64,000 bases of DNA, from the NCBI GenBank assembly GCA_903888485.1, contig CAISTS010000032.1, positions 1 to 64,000 on the forward strand, written 5' to 3'. Made by a program: the position numbers and the translations under genes. The DNA comes from an uncultured bacterium. Lineage in GTDB: Bacteria > Pseudomonadota > Alphaproteobacteria > Rhodospirillales > Rhodospirillaceae. The notes under the pieces are model-generated. The model was given only the letters and a program-made list of their open reading frames with translations, ran no database searches and was not told where the DNA came from. Positions 31,001 to 40,900 of this stretch are shown piece by piece (position 1 is the stretch's first letter; every line of letters begins with the position of its first letter).

Positions 31001-31840
31001 TTGGATATGCAGGCCGAAACACCTTCTGGCAAAGGCGCCGCGGATGAGAATTTCCCGGTGGGCTCCTGGCTTATTCCGCCTGCGCTACGCCCGCATGTGG
31101 CGGCCTATTACGCTTTCGCGCGCGCCATTGATGACATTGCCGACAATCCGGCGCTGGCGCCGCACGACAAGATCGCGCGGCTGGAAGGCTTCGCGCAGGC
31201 GCTCGAAGGCAACGACCCCGCGCCGATTTATGCGAAGGCGCACGCTTTGCGCGCAACCATGCTGGCGACGGGCATCACGACGCGGCATGGTCTCGATCTG
31301 ATCTCGGCCTTCAAACAAGATGCGGTGAAGCCGCGCTACGAAACCTGGGACGAGCTCATCGACTATTGCCTGCGCTCGGCGTCGCCAGTGGGCCGGTTCC
31401 TCTGCGATCTGCACGGCGAGGACAAGGCGCTGTATCCGCTATCCGACACGCTGTGCAACGCTCTGCAGGTTATCAACCATCTGCAGGACTGCGCCAAGGA
31501 CTTCGCCGAGATGGACCGCGTTTATTTGCCCGAGGAGTGGATGCGCGCCGAAGGGACGACTGTCGCCGATCTCGCGCTGCCCGCGGCGACACCAGGCTTG
31601 CGCCGTGTTCTACGCCGGTGCGTCGCCGGCACGGAAAGCCTGATGATCGAAGCGCGCAAACTGCCGGGCGCCATGAAACACCCGCGCCTCGCCGCCGAGA
31701 CCGCGGTGATCGTTTCGGTCGCCGGGAAACTCACGCGGCGCTTGGGTCGAGAGGATCCCTTGGCCAAGCGTGTCGCCCTCGGCCCCGTTGGCTATCTCAG
31801 CGCCATGATCGGCGGCCTCGCGAGGCTCTGGCTGCGATGA
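31001..31840 (+). CDS. hpnC: Squalene synthase HpnC
   Basis: A 279-residue trans-isoprenyl diphosphate synthase (squalene/phytoene synthase fold). Aspartate motifs are AIDDIADNP and LQDCAKDFAEMD. HpnC with HpnD and HpnE replaces eukaryotic-type squalene synthase: HpnD makes presqualene diphosphate, HpnC converts it to hydroxysqualene, and HpnE reduces it to squalene. Start is TTG 31001 or ATG 31007, both near a gtgggg ribosome site. Its stop overlaps the hpnB start (ATGA), and hpnD and hpnE lie 3-4 kb on. Confidence 0.92.
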   Translation: MDMQAETPSGKGAADENFPVGSWLIPPALRPHVAAYYAFARAIDDIADNPALAPHDKIARLEGFAQALEGNDPAPIYAKAHALRATMLATGITTRHGLDLISAFKQDAVKPRYETWDELIDYCLRSASPVGRFLCDLHGEDKALYPLSDTLCNALQVINHLQDCAKDFAEMDRVYLPEEWMRAEGTTVADLALPAATPGLRRVLRRCVAGTESLMIEARKLPGAMKHPRLAAETAVIVSVAGKLTRRLGREDPLAKRVALGPVGYLSAMIGGLARLWLR

Positions 31841-32973
31841 TCATCTTCATCGCGGTCTTCGGCCTCGCGGCCTGGACCTATCTTTTGTTTTTCCATCATG
31901 GGTTTTGGCGCGCCGATCAGCGTCTGCCGGCAAAGCCCGCGCCCGTGGAGCCGTGGCCTTCGGTGGTCGCCATCGTGCCCGCACGCAACGAAGCCGAGAG
32001 CATCGGCCAGGCGGCGTCCGCTCTGCGCGCGCAGAACTACGCGGGTCCATTTCGCGTCATCGTGGTCGACGACGCCAGCAGCGACGGCACCGCCGAGATC
32101 GCGCGTACCGCCGGCGGTAAACATGCCCTCGATGTCATCACCGCCCCGCCGTTGCCGGCGGGTTGGACCGGCAAGCTGGCCGCACTCGAGGCCGGGCTCA
32201 CCCAAGCGGGCACGCCCGACTACGTCTGGTTCACCGACGCCGATGTGATGCATCCGCCCGCGACACTCACGCAGCTCGTATCGAAAGCGGTCAACGACAA
32301 ACGCGATCTTGTCTCGCTGATGGTGCGCCTGCGCTGCGAGAGCTTCTGGGAACGCCGCCTAATCCCGGCGTTCATCTTCTTCTTCCAGATGCTCTATCCC
32401 TTCCGCGCGGCCAACAGCGACAAGAGCCGCCTCGCCGCCGCCGCCGGTGGTTGTGTGCTCCTGCGGCGCGAGGCCCTTCTCCGCGCCGGCGGCCTTGAAG
32501 CCATCCGCGGCGATGTCATCGACGACTGCGCCCTGGCGGCGGCGGTGAAGGGCAGCGGCGGGCGCATCTGGCTGGGCCTCACCGACACCAGCCATTCCCT
32601 GCGCCGCGCCGACAGCCTCGGACCTTTATGGAGCATGGTGCGTCGCACGGCCTTCACCCAGCTGCGCCATTCATGGCTGCTGCTGGCGCTGACCGTCGTT
32701 GGATTGGGACTGGTCTTCCTGGGGCCGCCCGTGGCGGTCCTAACGACCCCCTGGCACCGTGATATTCTTGCAACGGTCGCGGGGGCTATCGGCTGGTTCT
32801 TCATGAGCATGGCCTATGCGCCGACCCTCATCGATTACCGGCGCAAACCCGGCGCAGGCTTGGTTTTGCCCCTGATCGCGGCCCTTTATGCGGCCATGAC
32901 CGTGGATTCCGCCCTGGCCCACCTCGCCCGGCGCGGCGGGTCGTGGAAGGGTCGAAACTATGGGCCTTCATAG
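31837..32973 (+). CDS. hpnB: Hopene-associated glycosyltransferase HpnB
   Basis: A 378-residue family 2 glycosyltransferase with membrane helices. The N-terminal helix is followed by the GT-A core (AIVPARNEAESIG, IVVDDASSDGT and WFTDADVMH), and three C-terminal helices. The start at 31837 overlaps the hpnC stop. HpnB is a recurrent hopanoid-cluster glycosyltransferase whose acceptor is unproven. It is distinct from HpnI in sequence and position. Length is typical for the family. Confidence 0.88.
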   Translation: MIIFIAVFGLAAWTYLLFFHHGFWRADQRLPAKPAPVEPWPSVVAIVPARNEAESIGQAASALRAQNYAGPFRVIVVDDASSDGTAEIARTAGGKHALDVITAPPLPAGWTGKLAALEAGLTQAGTPDYVWFTDADVMHPPATLTQLVSKAVNDKRDLVSLMVRLRCESFWERRLIPAFIFFFQMLYPFRAANSDKSRLAAAAGGCVLLRREALLRAGGLEAIRGDVIDDCALAAAVKGSGGRIWLGLTDTSHSLRRADSLGPLWSMVRRTAFTQLRHSWLLLALTVVGLGLVFLGPPVAVLTTPWHRDILATVAGAIGWFFMSMAYAPTLIDYRRKPGAGLVLPLIAALYAAMTVDSALAHLARRGGSWKGRNYGPS

Positions 32974-33108
32974 CGGCCGGTTAATCTGGCAAAATTCTCG
33001 TGGAAACAAGTCATTGTGGGCAGTCCGGGAGCCACGGGGGGTCGAAAAGGGGCCAGCCGGACAAAAGAAGGGCTGGGTTTCAACAAATTTCAGTCGTACA
33101 GGGAACGC

Positions 33109-33151
33109 GGCGCCTGTAAAAGCCGCGGCCTGTTACGGCTGCAGAGGCGCC
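33109..33151 (+). promoter_or_regulatory. Structured leader upstream of dxs
   Basis: In the 215-base gap before dxs, ggcgcc at 33109-33114 pairs with ggcgcc at 33146-33151, and agccg (33121-33125) pairs with cggct (33136-33140), forming a two-part stem-loop that ends 38 bases before the dxs start. A ribosome-binding site follows. It could be a regulatory leader for the first enzyme of isoprenoid synthesis; I recognise no known riboswitch consensus. Confidence 0.4.
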
Positions 33152-33188
33152 AGGTAAGGCTCCCCCGCAGGGAAGAAGGCATAAGGTT

Positions 33189-35072
33189 TTGGCACAACTT
33201 TCGACACCGCTGCTCGACAGCGTCGATACCGTACGCAAGCTCCGCGCGCTGCCGCGCGCCCAGCTCCGCCAGTTCTCCGACGAGTTGCGCGCCGAGACCA
33301 TCGACGCCGCCTCCGTTACCGGCGGGCACTTCGGCGCCGGACTTGGCGTGGTCGAACTGACCGTGGCCCTGCACTACGTTTATGACACGCCGGCTGACCG
33401 CCTGATCTGGGATGTCAGCCACCAGGCCTATCCGCACAAGATCCTGACCGGCCGGCGCGCCGGCATGCGCGCGATCCGCAAGAAGGGCGGCCTCTACGGC
33501 TTCACCCTGCGCAAGGAAAGCGAATTCGATCCCTTCGGGACCGCGCACAGCTCGACCTCGATCTCCGCTGCCTTGGGCATGGCCATCGCGCGCGACCACA
33601 AGGCCAAGGACAACCACGTCGTCGCGGTGATTGGCGACGGCGCCATGAGCGCCGGTATGGCTTACGAAGCGCTCAACAACGCCGGTTCCCACGGGAGCCG
33701 CCTGACCGTGATCCTCAATGACAACGGTATGTCGATCGCGCCGTCCGTCGGGGCGCTCACCGACTACCTCAAGGACCTCGTAGGGGCGCGGCCGATGCTG
33801 ACCCCCGCCGAGATCCAGACTTGCATGAGCGGTCAATGCGACAAGCTCAAAGCCAACGCGACATTGTTCGAGCAACTGGGTTGCACTTATGTCGGTCCCA
33901 TCGACGGCCACAACGTCGAACACCTTGTCGATGTGTTGTCGATCATCCGCGGCAAGCAAACCGGCCCCGTGGTGCTGCACGTCGTCACCGAAAAGGGCAA
34001 AGGCCATCCGTTCTCGGCGCCGAACGGCGAGAACTATCACGCCGTCGACCGCTTCGATCCGACCACCAAAGAGATCTTCAAAGCCAAAGCCGCCGCGCCG
34101 ACCTATACCAAGGTCTTCGCCCAGTCGCTGATCGAAGAGGCCGAGCGCGACGCAGATGTCGTTGCGATTACGGCAGCCATGCCGAGCGGCACGGGGCTTG
34201 ATGCCTTCCAGAAGCGTTTTCCAAAGCGTTTCTTCGACGTCGGTATCGCCGAACAGCATGCGGTGACTTTCGCGGCTGGCCTTGCCACAGAAGGCATGAA
34301 GCCCGTGTGCGCGATCTATTCGTGCTTCCTGCAGCGCGCCTATGACCAGGTCGTGCACGACGTGGCGCTGCAGAAGCTGCCCGTGCGCTTTGCCATCGAC
34401 CGCGCCGGTCTTGTCGGCAATGACGGCCCGACCCACGCCGGCAGCTTCGATGTGGCTTACCTCGCGTGCCTGCCCGATATTGTGGTGATGGCCGCCGCCG
34501 ACGAAGCCGAGCTCAAGCACATGGTGGCGACCTCACTCGCCATCGATGACCGTCCGTCTGCATTCCGCTTCCCGCGCGGCGAGGGATTCGGCGTCGCCCT
34601 ACCCGAACGGGGCGAAGTGCTGCCCATAGGCAAGGGCCGTGTGCTGCGCGAAGGTACCGCCATCGCCATTTTGTCGCTGGGCGGACGTTTGATCGAATGC
34701 CTGCAGGCCGCCGATGAACTCGGCTTGCGTGGCCTCTCGGCCACCGTCGCCGATGCGCGTTTTGCCAAGCCCCTGGATGAGGACCTCATCCTGCGCCTCG
34801 CGCGCGAACATGAAGTGTTGATCACGGTCGAGGAAGGCAGCATCGGCGGGTTCGGGTCGCATGTGCTCGGCCTCTTGGCCGCCAAGGGCGCGCTCGACGC
34901 CGGCCTTAGGATCAGAACCATGACCCTGCCCGACCGCTTTGTCGATCATGGGAAACCCGAAGAGCAATACGCCGACGCCGGCTTGCAGGCGCGGCATATC
35001 GTCGAGACCGCGGTGACCGCGCTGGGTGCGGCCAAGCATGTCCGTGAAGTAGCGGCGTTGCGTTCGCGCTAA
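33189..35072 (+). CDS. dxs: 1-Deoxy-D-xylulose-5-phosphate synthase
   Basis: A 627-residue thiamine-diphosphate enzyme that condenses pyruvate and glyceraldehyde 3-phosphate, the first step of the MEP pathway. The TPP-binding motif appears as [18 protein letters not shown], and the catalytic-domain segment is [15 protein letters not shown]. Start is TTG 33189, following an aagg site, and gives a normal N-terminus. The gene sits between hpnB and hpnD, all on the plus strand, so isoprenoid precursor and hopanoid production are physically linked. The gap to hpnD is 17 bases. Confidence 0.96.
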   Translation: MAQLSTPLLDSVDTVRKLRALPRAQLRQFSDELRAETIDAASVTGGHFGAGLGVVELTVALHYVYDTPADRLIWDVSHQAYPHKILTGRRAGMRAIRKKGGLYGFTLRKESEFDPFGTAHSSTSISAALGMAIARDHKAKDNHVVAVIGDGAMSAGMAYEALNNAGSHGSRLTVILNDNGMSIAPSVGALTDYLKDLVGARPMLTPAEIQTCMSGQCDKLKANATLFEQLGCTYVGPIDGHNVEHLVDVLSIIRGKQTGPVVLHVVTEKGKGHPFSAPNGENYHAVDRFDPTTKEIFKAKAAAPTYTKVFAQSLIEEAERDADVVAITAAMPSGTGLDAFQKRFPKRFFDVGIAEQHAVTFAAGLATEGMKPVCAIYSCFLQRAYDQVVHDVALQKLPVRFAIDRAGLVGNDGPTHAGSFDVAYLACLPDIVVMAAADEAELKHMVATSLAIDDRPSAFRFPRGEGFGVALPERGEVLPIGKGRVLREGTAIAILSLGGRLIECLQAADELGLRGLSATVADARFAKPLDEDLILRLAREHEVLITVEEGSIGGFGSHVLGLLAAKGALDAGLRIRTMTLPDRFVDHGKPEEQYADAGLQARHIVETAVTALGAAKHVREVAALRSR

Positions 35073-35089
35073 CGCGCGAGGGATTCAAA

Positions 35090-35983
35090 ATGGGATTGGC
35101 GCAGATCAAGACCGAGCCGGTTATGAAAGCCGCGCCCACGGCCGACAGTGATTTTATCCGCGCCAAGGTGCAGGCCGCGGGCTCGTCGTTCTATTGGGCC
35201 ATGCGTTTTCTGCCCGCGCAAAAGCGCGCAGCGCTGTTTGCCATCTATGCCTTCTGCCGCGAGGTCGACGACATCGCCGACGGCGAGATGCCGCGCGAGG
35301 ACAAGATTGTCGAACTCGACCGCTGGCGGCGCAAGATCGAGAACCTCTATGCCGGGCGTCCGGGCGATGAGATCACCCGTGCGCTCGGGCCGGCGGTGAC
35401 CGCCTACAAGCTGCGCAAGAAGGACTTCATTGCCGTCATCGAAGGCATGGAGATGGACGCGCGCGGCCCCATCGTCGCGCCCTCCCTGGAAGAGCTCGAC
35501 CTCTATTGCGATCGTGTCGCGTCCGCCGTGGGCCGGCTGTGCATCCATGCCTTTGGCGAGCCGACGCCCTGCGGCGAGCGCGTCGCCACGCATTTGGGCC
35601 GCGCCCTGCAGCTCACCAACATCATGCGCGATGTGGGCGAAGACGCTGCCATCGACCGGCTGTACCTGCCGGCTGAACTCCTAAGCCAGGCGGGCATCGC
35701 GAGTTCCGATCCGCGCGCTGTCGCGTCGGATGCGCGCCTGCCGCACGTCATCGCCGCCGTGGGCGACCTTGCGGAAAAACACTTCTCCGAATCCGAAGCG
35801 GCTTTGGCCCAATGTAATAAAGATGCCGTGCGTCCCGCCGTCATCATGATGCGTGTCTACCGCCAGCATTTCGAACGCCTGCGCGACAACCATTGGAACC
35901 CGGTCCCGCCGCTCAAAGGGCTCGCACGCCTCAAGTCCAATGCCTTCAAGCTGTGGACCGCCATTCACGTCGGTCTATTCTAG
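35090..35983 (+). CDS. hpnD: Presqualene diphosphate synthase HpnD
   Basis: A 297-residue isoprenoid synthase with aspartate motifs EVDDIADGE and MRDVGEDAAIDRLYLP. It condenses two farnesyl diphosphates to presqualene diphosphate, which HpnC and HpnE carry on to squalene. Seventeen bases separate it from dxs, and its stop shares one base with the hpnE GTG start (TAGTG). The DxxxD pattern and length fit the family closely. The paralogue HpnC in this window differs in its aspartate motif spacing. Confidence 0.94.
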   Translation: MGLAQIKTEPVMKAAPTADSDFIRAKVQAAGSSFYWAMRFLPAQKRAALFAIYAFCREVDDIADGEMPREDKIVELDRWRRKIENLYAGRPGDEITRALGPAVTAYKLRKKDFIAVIEGMEMDARGPIVAPSLEELDLYCDRVASAVGRLCIHAFGEPTPCGERVATHLGRALQLTNIMRDVGEDAAIDRLYLPAELLSQAGIASSDPRAVASDARLPHVIAAVGDLAEKHFSESEAALAQCNKDAVRPAVIMMRVYRQHFERLRDNHWNPVPPLKGLARLKSNAFKLWTAIHVGLF

Positions 35984-37239
35984 TGGCCCGCGTGCACATC
36001 ATCGGCGCCGGCATGGCGGGCCTCGCCGCCGCGGTGCGCCTGCGGCCCCTGGGCGCTGCGCTCACGCTTTACGAAGCCGCGCCGCGTGCAGGTGGACGTT
36101 GCCGCTCCTATCACGACCGCGAACTCGATTGTATCATCGACAACGGCAACCACTTGCTGCTCAGCGGCAACAGCGCGGCGATGGCCTATCTGGATGAGAT
36201 CGGCGCGCGCGATAGGTTGGCCGGCCCCACTGATGCCGTCTTTCCCTTTGTCGATGTGGCTAACGGCGCGCGGTGGACTGTGCGCCCCGGCGATAGCCGC
36301 ATTCCGTGGTGGATCTTTGACGCCACGCGCCGCGTGCCCGGCACACGTCCCAGCGACTATCTATCCGTTCTTAGACTGCTAAATGCGACCGGCACCGTAG
36401 CCGAGAGTGTCGGCACAACGGGCGCGCTCTACCGTGCTTTCTGGGAGCCGTTGACCGTCGGCGCCATCAACACCGCGCCTGAACGCGCCGCCGCCGCGCT
36501 GATGGCGCCGGTGCTGCGCGAGACCTTCCTGAAAGGCGCCGCCGCCTGCCGGCCGTTGATCGCGAGAGAGAGCCTTGCCGACACCTTTATCGATCCCGCG
36601 ATTGCGACACTGACGCAAGCGGGCGTCGATGTGCGCTTCGCCGCGCGTGTGCGCGCCCTCGGATTTGCGCAAGGGCGCATCGCCACGCTGGATGTGGACG
36701 GAACCGAAGTGGCCGTCACCGCCGATGATACCGTCATCCTCGCCACGCCGGCGTGGATCACCGAAACCCTGGCGCCGAACCTCAAAGTCCCAGCGGCAGG
36801 CGAGCCCATCGTCAACGTGCATTATCGCCTGAACGCCATGACCGATGTTCGCATTATCGGCGTGATCGGCGGCCTGGCGCAGTGGGTGTTCACACGACCT
36901 GGCCTCGCCTCGGTCACCATCAGCGCGGCCGGCGCGGTGGTCGATGATACCGCTGAAGCGATCGCCGCGCGTTGCTGGCGCGATGTCGCGTTGGCGCTGG
37001 AGTTGGGCGATATGCCTGCCCCGCCCAGCCGGGTGGTCAAGGAACGCCGCGCCACCTTCGCCCAGACGCCCGCCGACCTTGCGCTCAGGGCCGACGCCGT
37101 TACACCCTGGCCGAACCTCTTGCTTGCCGGGGATTGGACGGCTACAGGTCTGCCGGCCACCATCGAGGGCGCGCTGCGCTCGGGCTTCCGTGCCGCCGCC
37201 CTCGTCGGGCAACGCGCGCCTTACCGCAAAGCGGCTTGA
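35983..37239 (+). CDS. hpnE: Squalene-associated FAD-dependent desaturase-like HpnE
   Basis: A 418-residue flavoprotein starting with GTG at 35983. The FAD-binding loop is IIGAGMAGLAAAVRL, and the C-terminal segment LLLAGDWTATGLPATIEGA is the second conserved dinucleotide motif. HpnE reduces hydroxysqualene to squalene in the HpnCDE route. It overlaps hpnD by one base and ends two bases before squalene-hopene cyclase (TGA, then ATG), which is the tightest part of the cluster. Confidence 0.93.
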   Translation: MARVHIIGAGMAGLAAAVRLRPLGAALTLYEAAPRAGGRCRSYHDRELDCIIDNGNHLLLSGNSAAMAYLDEIGARDRLAGPTDAVFPFVDVANGARWTVRPGDSRIPWWIFDATRRVPGTRPSDYLSVLRLLNATGTVAESVGTTGALYRAFWEPLTVGAINTAPERAAAALMAPVLRETFLKGAAACRPLIARESLADTFIDPAIATLTQAGVDVRFAARVRALGFAQGRIATLDVDGTEVAVTADDTVILATPAWITETLAPNLKVPAAGEPIVNVHYRLNAMTDVRIIGVIGGLAQWVFTRPGLASVTISAAGAVVDDTAEAIAARCWRDVALALELGDMPAPPSRVVKERRATFAQTPADLALRADAVTPWPNLLLAGDWTATGLPATIEGALRSGFRAAALVGQRAPYRKAA

Positions 37240-37240
37240 T

Positions 37241-39166
37241 ATGAATATCGACGTCACCGCACCCGCAATTGCCCTCGACCGCGTGATCACCGAAGCGCGC
37301 GAGGCCTTGCTGCGCCGCCAGCGCCCCGACGGCCATTGGGTCTTCGACCTCGAAGCCGACGCGACGATCCCGTCCGAATACATCATGCTCGGCCACTATC
37401 TGGATGAGCGCGAGCCCGACGTCGAAGCCAAGCTCGCGGATTACATCCGTAGCATCCAGGAGGATCACGGCGGCTGGCCCCTGTTCCACCGCGGCGACTT
37501 CGATATGAGTGCCACGGTGAAGGCGTACTTCGCCTTGAAGCTCGCCGGCGACGACATCGATGCGCCGCATATGAAGCGCGCGCGGGAGGCCGTTCACGCC
37601 CGCGGCGGCGCGGAGAAATCCAACGTCTTCACGCGCTATGCCCTCGCGCTGTTCGGCGAAGTGCCGTGGCGCGCTGCGCCGGTGATGCCTGTGGAACTGA
37701 TGCTCGCGCCGAAGTGGTTCCCGGTCACCATCTTCCGCATCTCCTACTGGTCGCGCACGGTCGTTGCGCCGCTGTTGATCCTTGCAGCCTTGAAGCCGCG
37801 CGCCAAGAACCCCCTGGGCGTGCGTATCCAGGAACTGTTCCTCACGCCGCCCACGAAGATCACGCGCTGGCTGAATAATCCCACGGGGCATTGGGGCGGC
37901 ACGTTCTTCCTTCTTCTCGATAAAGTGCTGCGCGTCATCGAACCGCACGCGCCCAAAGCCATGCGCAAGCGCGCCATCGACAAGGCCCTGAACTTCTTCA
38001 CCGAGCGCCTGAACGGCGAGGACGGCCTCGGGGCCATCTTCCCGGCCATGGCCAATTCGGTGATGGCGATGGAAGCCCTGGGTTTCCCGAAGGATCACCC
38101 GGCATTGGTGACCGCCAAGAAATCGATCAAGCTTTTGCTCACGCCCGGCGAAGGGAAAACCTTCTGTCAGCCTTGCGTCTCGCCGATCTGGGACACGGGC
38201 TTGACCGCGCTCGCGATGATGGAAGCCGGCGCGACCGATCAGTCCATCGGCGCGAGCTGCGATTGGCTCAAGGACAAGCAGATCCTGGATGTGAAGGGCG
38301 ACTGGATCGAAAAGCGCCCGCACGTGCGTCCCGGCGGCTGGGCCTTCCAGTACAACAACGCGCACTACCCGGACGTCGACGACACCGCCGTTGTCGGCAT
38401 GGCGCTGCACCGCGCCGATGCCGCCAAGTACGCCGAGCCCATTGCCCGCGCCGCCGAATGGATCGAAGGCATGCAGAGCACCAACGGCGGTTGGGGCGCT
38501 TTCGATGTCGATAATGCCGACGCCTATCTCAATCACATTCCCTTCGCCGACCACGGCGCACTGCTCGACCCGCCGACGGCCGACGTCTCGGCGCGCTGCG
38601 TCAGCTTTCTCGCGCAGATTGGATATGAGCGCAGCCATCCGGTTGTGGCGCGCGGCATCGAATTTCTGAAGAAAGACCAGGAAACCGACGGCAGTTGGTT
38701 CGGCCGCTGGGGCACCAATTACATCTACGGCACCTGGTCGGCGCTGAACGCCCTCAACGCCGCGGGCGAAGACATGCAGCAGCCCTACATCCGCCGCGCG
38801 GTCGAGTGGCTGCTACGGCACCAGAACAGCGACGGCGGCTGGGGCGAGGACGGCGCGACCTATTGGAAAGAGCGCCGTTATGAAAGCAAGGCCAGCACAC
38901 CCTCGCAAACGGCTTGGGCTGTGCTCGGACTCATGGCCGCCGGCGAGGTCGATCACGCCCAGGTCAAACGCGGCGTCGAATGGCTGACCAATGCTCCGCG
39001 CAGTATCGATGGCCGCTGGGTCGAGCCCTGGTTCACCGCCGTAGGCTTTCCGCGCGTGTTCTACCTGCGCTATCACGGCTACGCCGCGATCTTTCCGCTG
39101 CAGGCCCTCGCGCGCTACCGCGACTTGAAGGCCAGCAACAGCAAGGCCGTGCGCCACGGGATGTGA
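37241..39166 (+). CDS. shc: Squalene-hopene cyclase
   Basis: A 641-residue triterpene cyclase (HpnF). The catalytic DxDD motif is Asp378-Val-Asp-Asp381 in YPDVDDTAVVG, and QW repeats are visible as QSTNGGWGAFD, DGSWFGRWG and NSDGGWGED. It cyclises squalene to hopene and diplopterol on the inner membrane face. The start at 37241 is the first ATG after the hpnE stop. Two bases after its stop, a metallopeptidase-like gene begins, so the five genes from hpnD share an operon. It is slightly shorter than the 660-residue norm. Confidence 0.96.
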   Translation: MNIDVTAPAIALDRVITEAREALLRRQRPDGHWVFDLEADATIPSEYIMLGHYLDEREPDVEAKLADYIRSIQEDHGGWPLFHRGDFDMSATVKAYFALKLAGDDIDAPHMKRAREAVHARGGAEKSNVFTRYALALFGEVPWRAAPVMPVELMLAPKWFPVTIFRISYWSRTVVAPLLILAALKPRAKNPLGVRIQELFLTPPTKITRWLNNPTGHWGGTFFLLLDKVLRVIEPHAPKAMRKRAIDKALNFFTERLNGEDGLGAIFPAMANSVMAMEALGFPKDHPALVTAKKSIKLLLTPGEGKTFCQPCVSPIWDTGLTALAMMEAGATDQSIGASCDWLKDKQILDVKGDWIEKRPHVRPGGWAFQYNNAHYPDVDDTAVVGMALHRADAAKYAEPIARAAEWIEGMQSTNGGWGAFDVDNADAYLNHIPFADHGALLDPPTADVSARCVSFLAQIGYERSHPVVARGIEFLKKDQETDGSWFGRWGTNYIYGTWSALNALNAAGEDMQQPYIRRAVEWLLRHQNSDGGWGEDGATYWKERRYESKASTPSQTAWAVLGLMAAGEVDHAQVKRGVEWLTNAPRSIDGRWVEPWFTAVGFPRVFYLRYHGYAAIFPLQALARYRDLKASNSKAVRHGM

Positions 39167-39168
39167 AT

Positions 39169-40143
39169 ATGAAGCGGCTTTTCGCGTTTCTTTTCGCCCT
39201 CTGCTTCCTGTACGCGCCGCGGGCTGATGCGGCGGTTCCCGCCTTCGCCTTCGCCACGATCGACCAAGCCAAGGCCGTTCTTACGGCACGAGATGAATTC
39301 GTGCAGCGCTTAAGCCCGTTCGACCGTGCCGCGCGCCTCAAAACCAATGCGGATGTTTCGGAGGCACAGTATCTGATCTTCGTCGGCACGCAGGCGGCGG
39401 CGTGGAGCGAGGCCGACAAGGCGCAGGTCCAGGCGGTCCTCGCCGATCTCACCCCGCGTCTTGCGGCGATGCCGCTGCCATGGCCGGCGACGGTGCTGCT
39501 CATCAAGACCACGGGGCAGGAAGAAGGCGGCGCACCGTACACGCGCGCCAACGCGATCATTCTACCGGCCACTGTTTTGAGCCGCGCGCCCAGGGGCGAG
39601 CTGCAGGAGATGGTGGCGCATGAGCTTTTCCATATTCTCACCCGGCAGAGCCCGGCACTTAAGGAAAAGCTGTATGCCGCCATCGGCTTCAAGCCCTGCG
39701 GGGAAGTCGCATTTCCCTTAGTGCTGCGGTCGCGCAAGATTACCAGTCCCGACGCCCCGAAGAATGATCACTGCATCCGCCTCGATTTCGCGGGCGAAGA
39801 GGCGTGGGCAATCCCATTGCTGTTCGCCACATCCGAGCGCTACGACCCCGCGCGCGGCGGCGAATTCTTTGCCTATCTCGAGCTTTCGTTCCTGAAAGTC
39901 GAGGGGGGCGGCGCGGAGCCTCCGGCCAAGGCCACTTACGACAACGCGCAGCTTTATCTGGTGCCGGTGACGGCCATCAGGGGGTTCACCGAGCAGGTCG
40001 GGCGCAACACGGAATACATCATTCATCCGGAAGAAATTCTGGCGGACAATTTCTCGCTGCTGCTGGCGCAGGATAAGGCCGTCGCTTCGCCCGACGTGCT
40101 GCAGAAAATCCGCGCCATCTTGCTTGCGGCAAAGCCCTCGTGA
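39169..40143 (+). CDS. Exported HExxH metallopeptidase-like protein
   Basis: A 324-residue protein of unknown family, with a signal peptide (FAFLFALCFLYAPRADA) and a zinc motif at His151-Glu-Leu-Phe-His155 (MVAHELFHILT). A late Glu in PEEILADNFSLLLAQ could be the third metal ligand, as in gluzincins. It begins two bases after shc and overlaps the HAD gene by four (TGA inside GTGACA). Neither gene has a known hopanoid role. It could process an envelope protein needed for hopanoid transport, or merely share the promoter. The call is from the motif alone. Confidence 0.65.
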   Translation: MKRLFAFLFALCFLYAPRADAAVPAFAFATIDQAKAVLTARDEFVQRLSPFDRAARLKTNADVSEAQYLIFVGTQAAAWSEADKAQVQAVLADLTPRLAAMPLPWPATVLLIKTTGQEEGGAPYTRANAIILPATVLSRAPRGELQEMVAHELFHILTRQSPALKEKLYAAIGFKPCGEVAFPLVLRSRKITSPDAPKNDHCIRLDFAGEEAWAIPLLFATSERYDPARGGEFFAYLELSFLKVEGGGAEPPAKATYDNAQLYLVPVTAIRGFTEQVGRNTEYIIHPEEILADNFSLLLAQDKAVASPDVLQKIRAILLAAKPS

Positions 40144-40790
40144 CATCCCCCCGTGACGTCGATCTGGTCGTCTTCGACTTCGACGGTGTGCTCAACCGCA
40201 GTTATGACGCGGGCGGCTTTCTTTGGGCCCGCAATCTTGAGCGCGATCTTGGGTTCACCAGCACCGCGCTCGATGCCGTTCTGTTTCTGAACGACTTCAA
40301 GTCCATCGTCGTCGGGGCTCGCGATCTTGCCGCCGTGCTTGACGAGGTTCTGCCCACGATCAACGCGCGCTGCACAACCGCCGAGTTCATGGACTACTGG
40401 TTCCGCAGCGATCTCATCCCTTGTCACGAGCTGCTCGGTTTCATCGACCGGCTGCGCGCTGCCGGTATCTGCTGCGTGCTCGGCACCAACAACGAACGCC
40501 ACCGCGCGGGCTATATTTGGGACACGCTGCTCAAAACCCGCATGGACGCGCTCTACAGCTCAGGCCTCATGGGCGTGGCCAAGCCCGATACGTGTTTCTT
40601 CCAGCGCATTCAGGACGAGGCGGGCTGCGCGCCCGGGCGCATTCTCCTGATCGACGACATCGCCGAGAACGTCGCCGCCGCGCGGACGCTCGGCTGGCAA
40701 GCCGTGCAATACGGCAACTTCGCCAAGGGCTTGCTGGGCCAGCCCGGCGACCTCTATGCGCTCTTCCCGGCGCATCGCCCCGCCGGTTAA
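40140..40790 (+). CDS. HAD-superfamily hydrolase
   Basis: A 216-residue haloacid-dehalogenase-type phosphatase or related enzyme. The nucleophile motif is VFDFDGVLN near the N-terminus, motif II is CVLGTNNER, the lysine is in GVAKPDTCFF, and motif IV is LLIDDIAENV. The start is GTG at 40140, overlapping the preceding gene. A cap domain of about 60 residues is inserted after motif I. The substrate is unknown; because it ends the hopanoid operon, dephosphorylation of a side-chain intermediate is a possible but untested role. Confidence 0.8.
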   Translation: MTSPRDVDLVVFDFDGVLNRSYDAGGFLWARNLERDLGFTSTALDAVLFLNDFKSIVVGARDLAAVLDEVLPTINARCTTAEFMDYWFRSDLIPCHELLGFIDRLRAAGICCVLGTNNERHRAGYIWDTLLKTRMDALYSSGLMGVAKPDTCFFQRIQDEAGCAPGRILLIDDIAENVAAARTLGWQAVQYGNFAKGLLGQPGDLYALFPAHRPAG

Positions 40791-40900
40791 ACGGCAATTT
40801 ATCCCCTGCCGAAACGAAACGCCGCCACTCGCGTTGTAGTCGTAGTTTGGTGCCTCATTTAACGAGCACGCCGTTTTGCGCGCCCCTCAAGGAGAGAACG

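Noticed and set aside
32974-33188. TPP riboswitch before dxs
   Set aside because: A stem-loop is present, but I cannot find the conserved TPP-aptamer segments.
33090-34520. Minus-strand frame opposite dxs
   Set aside because: The plus strand encodes a complete Dxs with thiamine-binding motif.
37142-38638. Minus-strand frame of nearly 500 codons opposite squalene-hopene cyclase
   Set aside because: The cyclase has the DxDD and QW motifs; the antisense frame is a GC-skew artefact.
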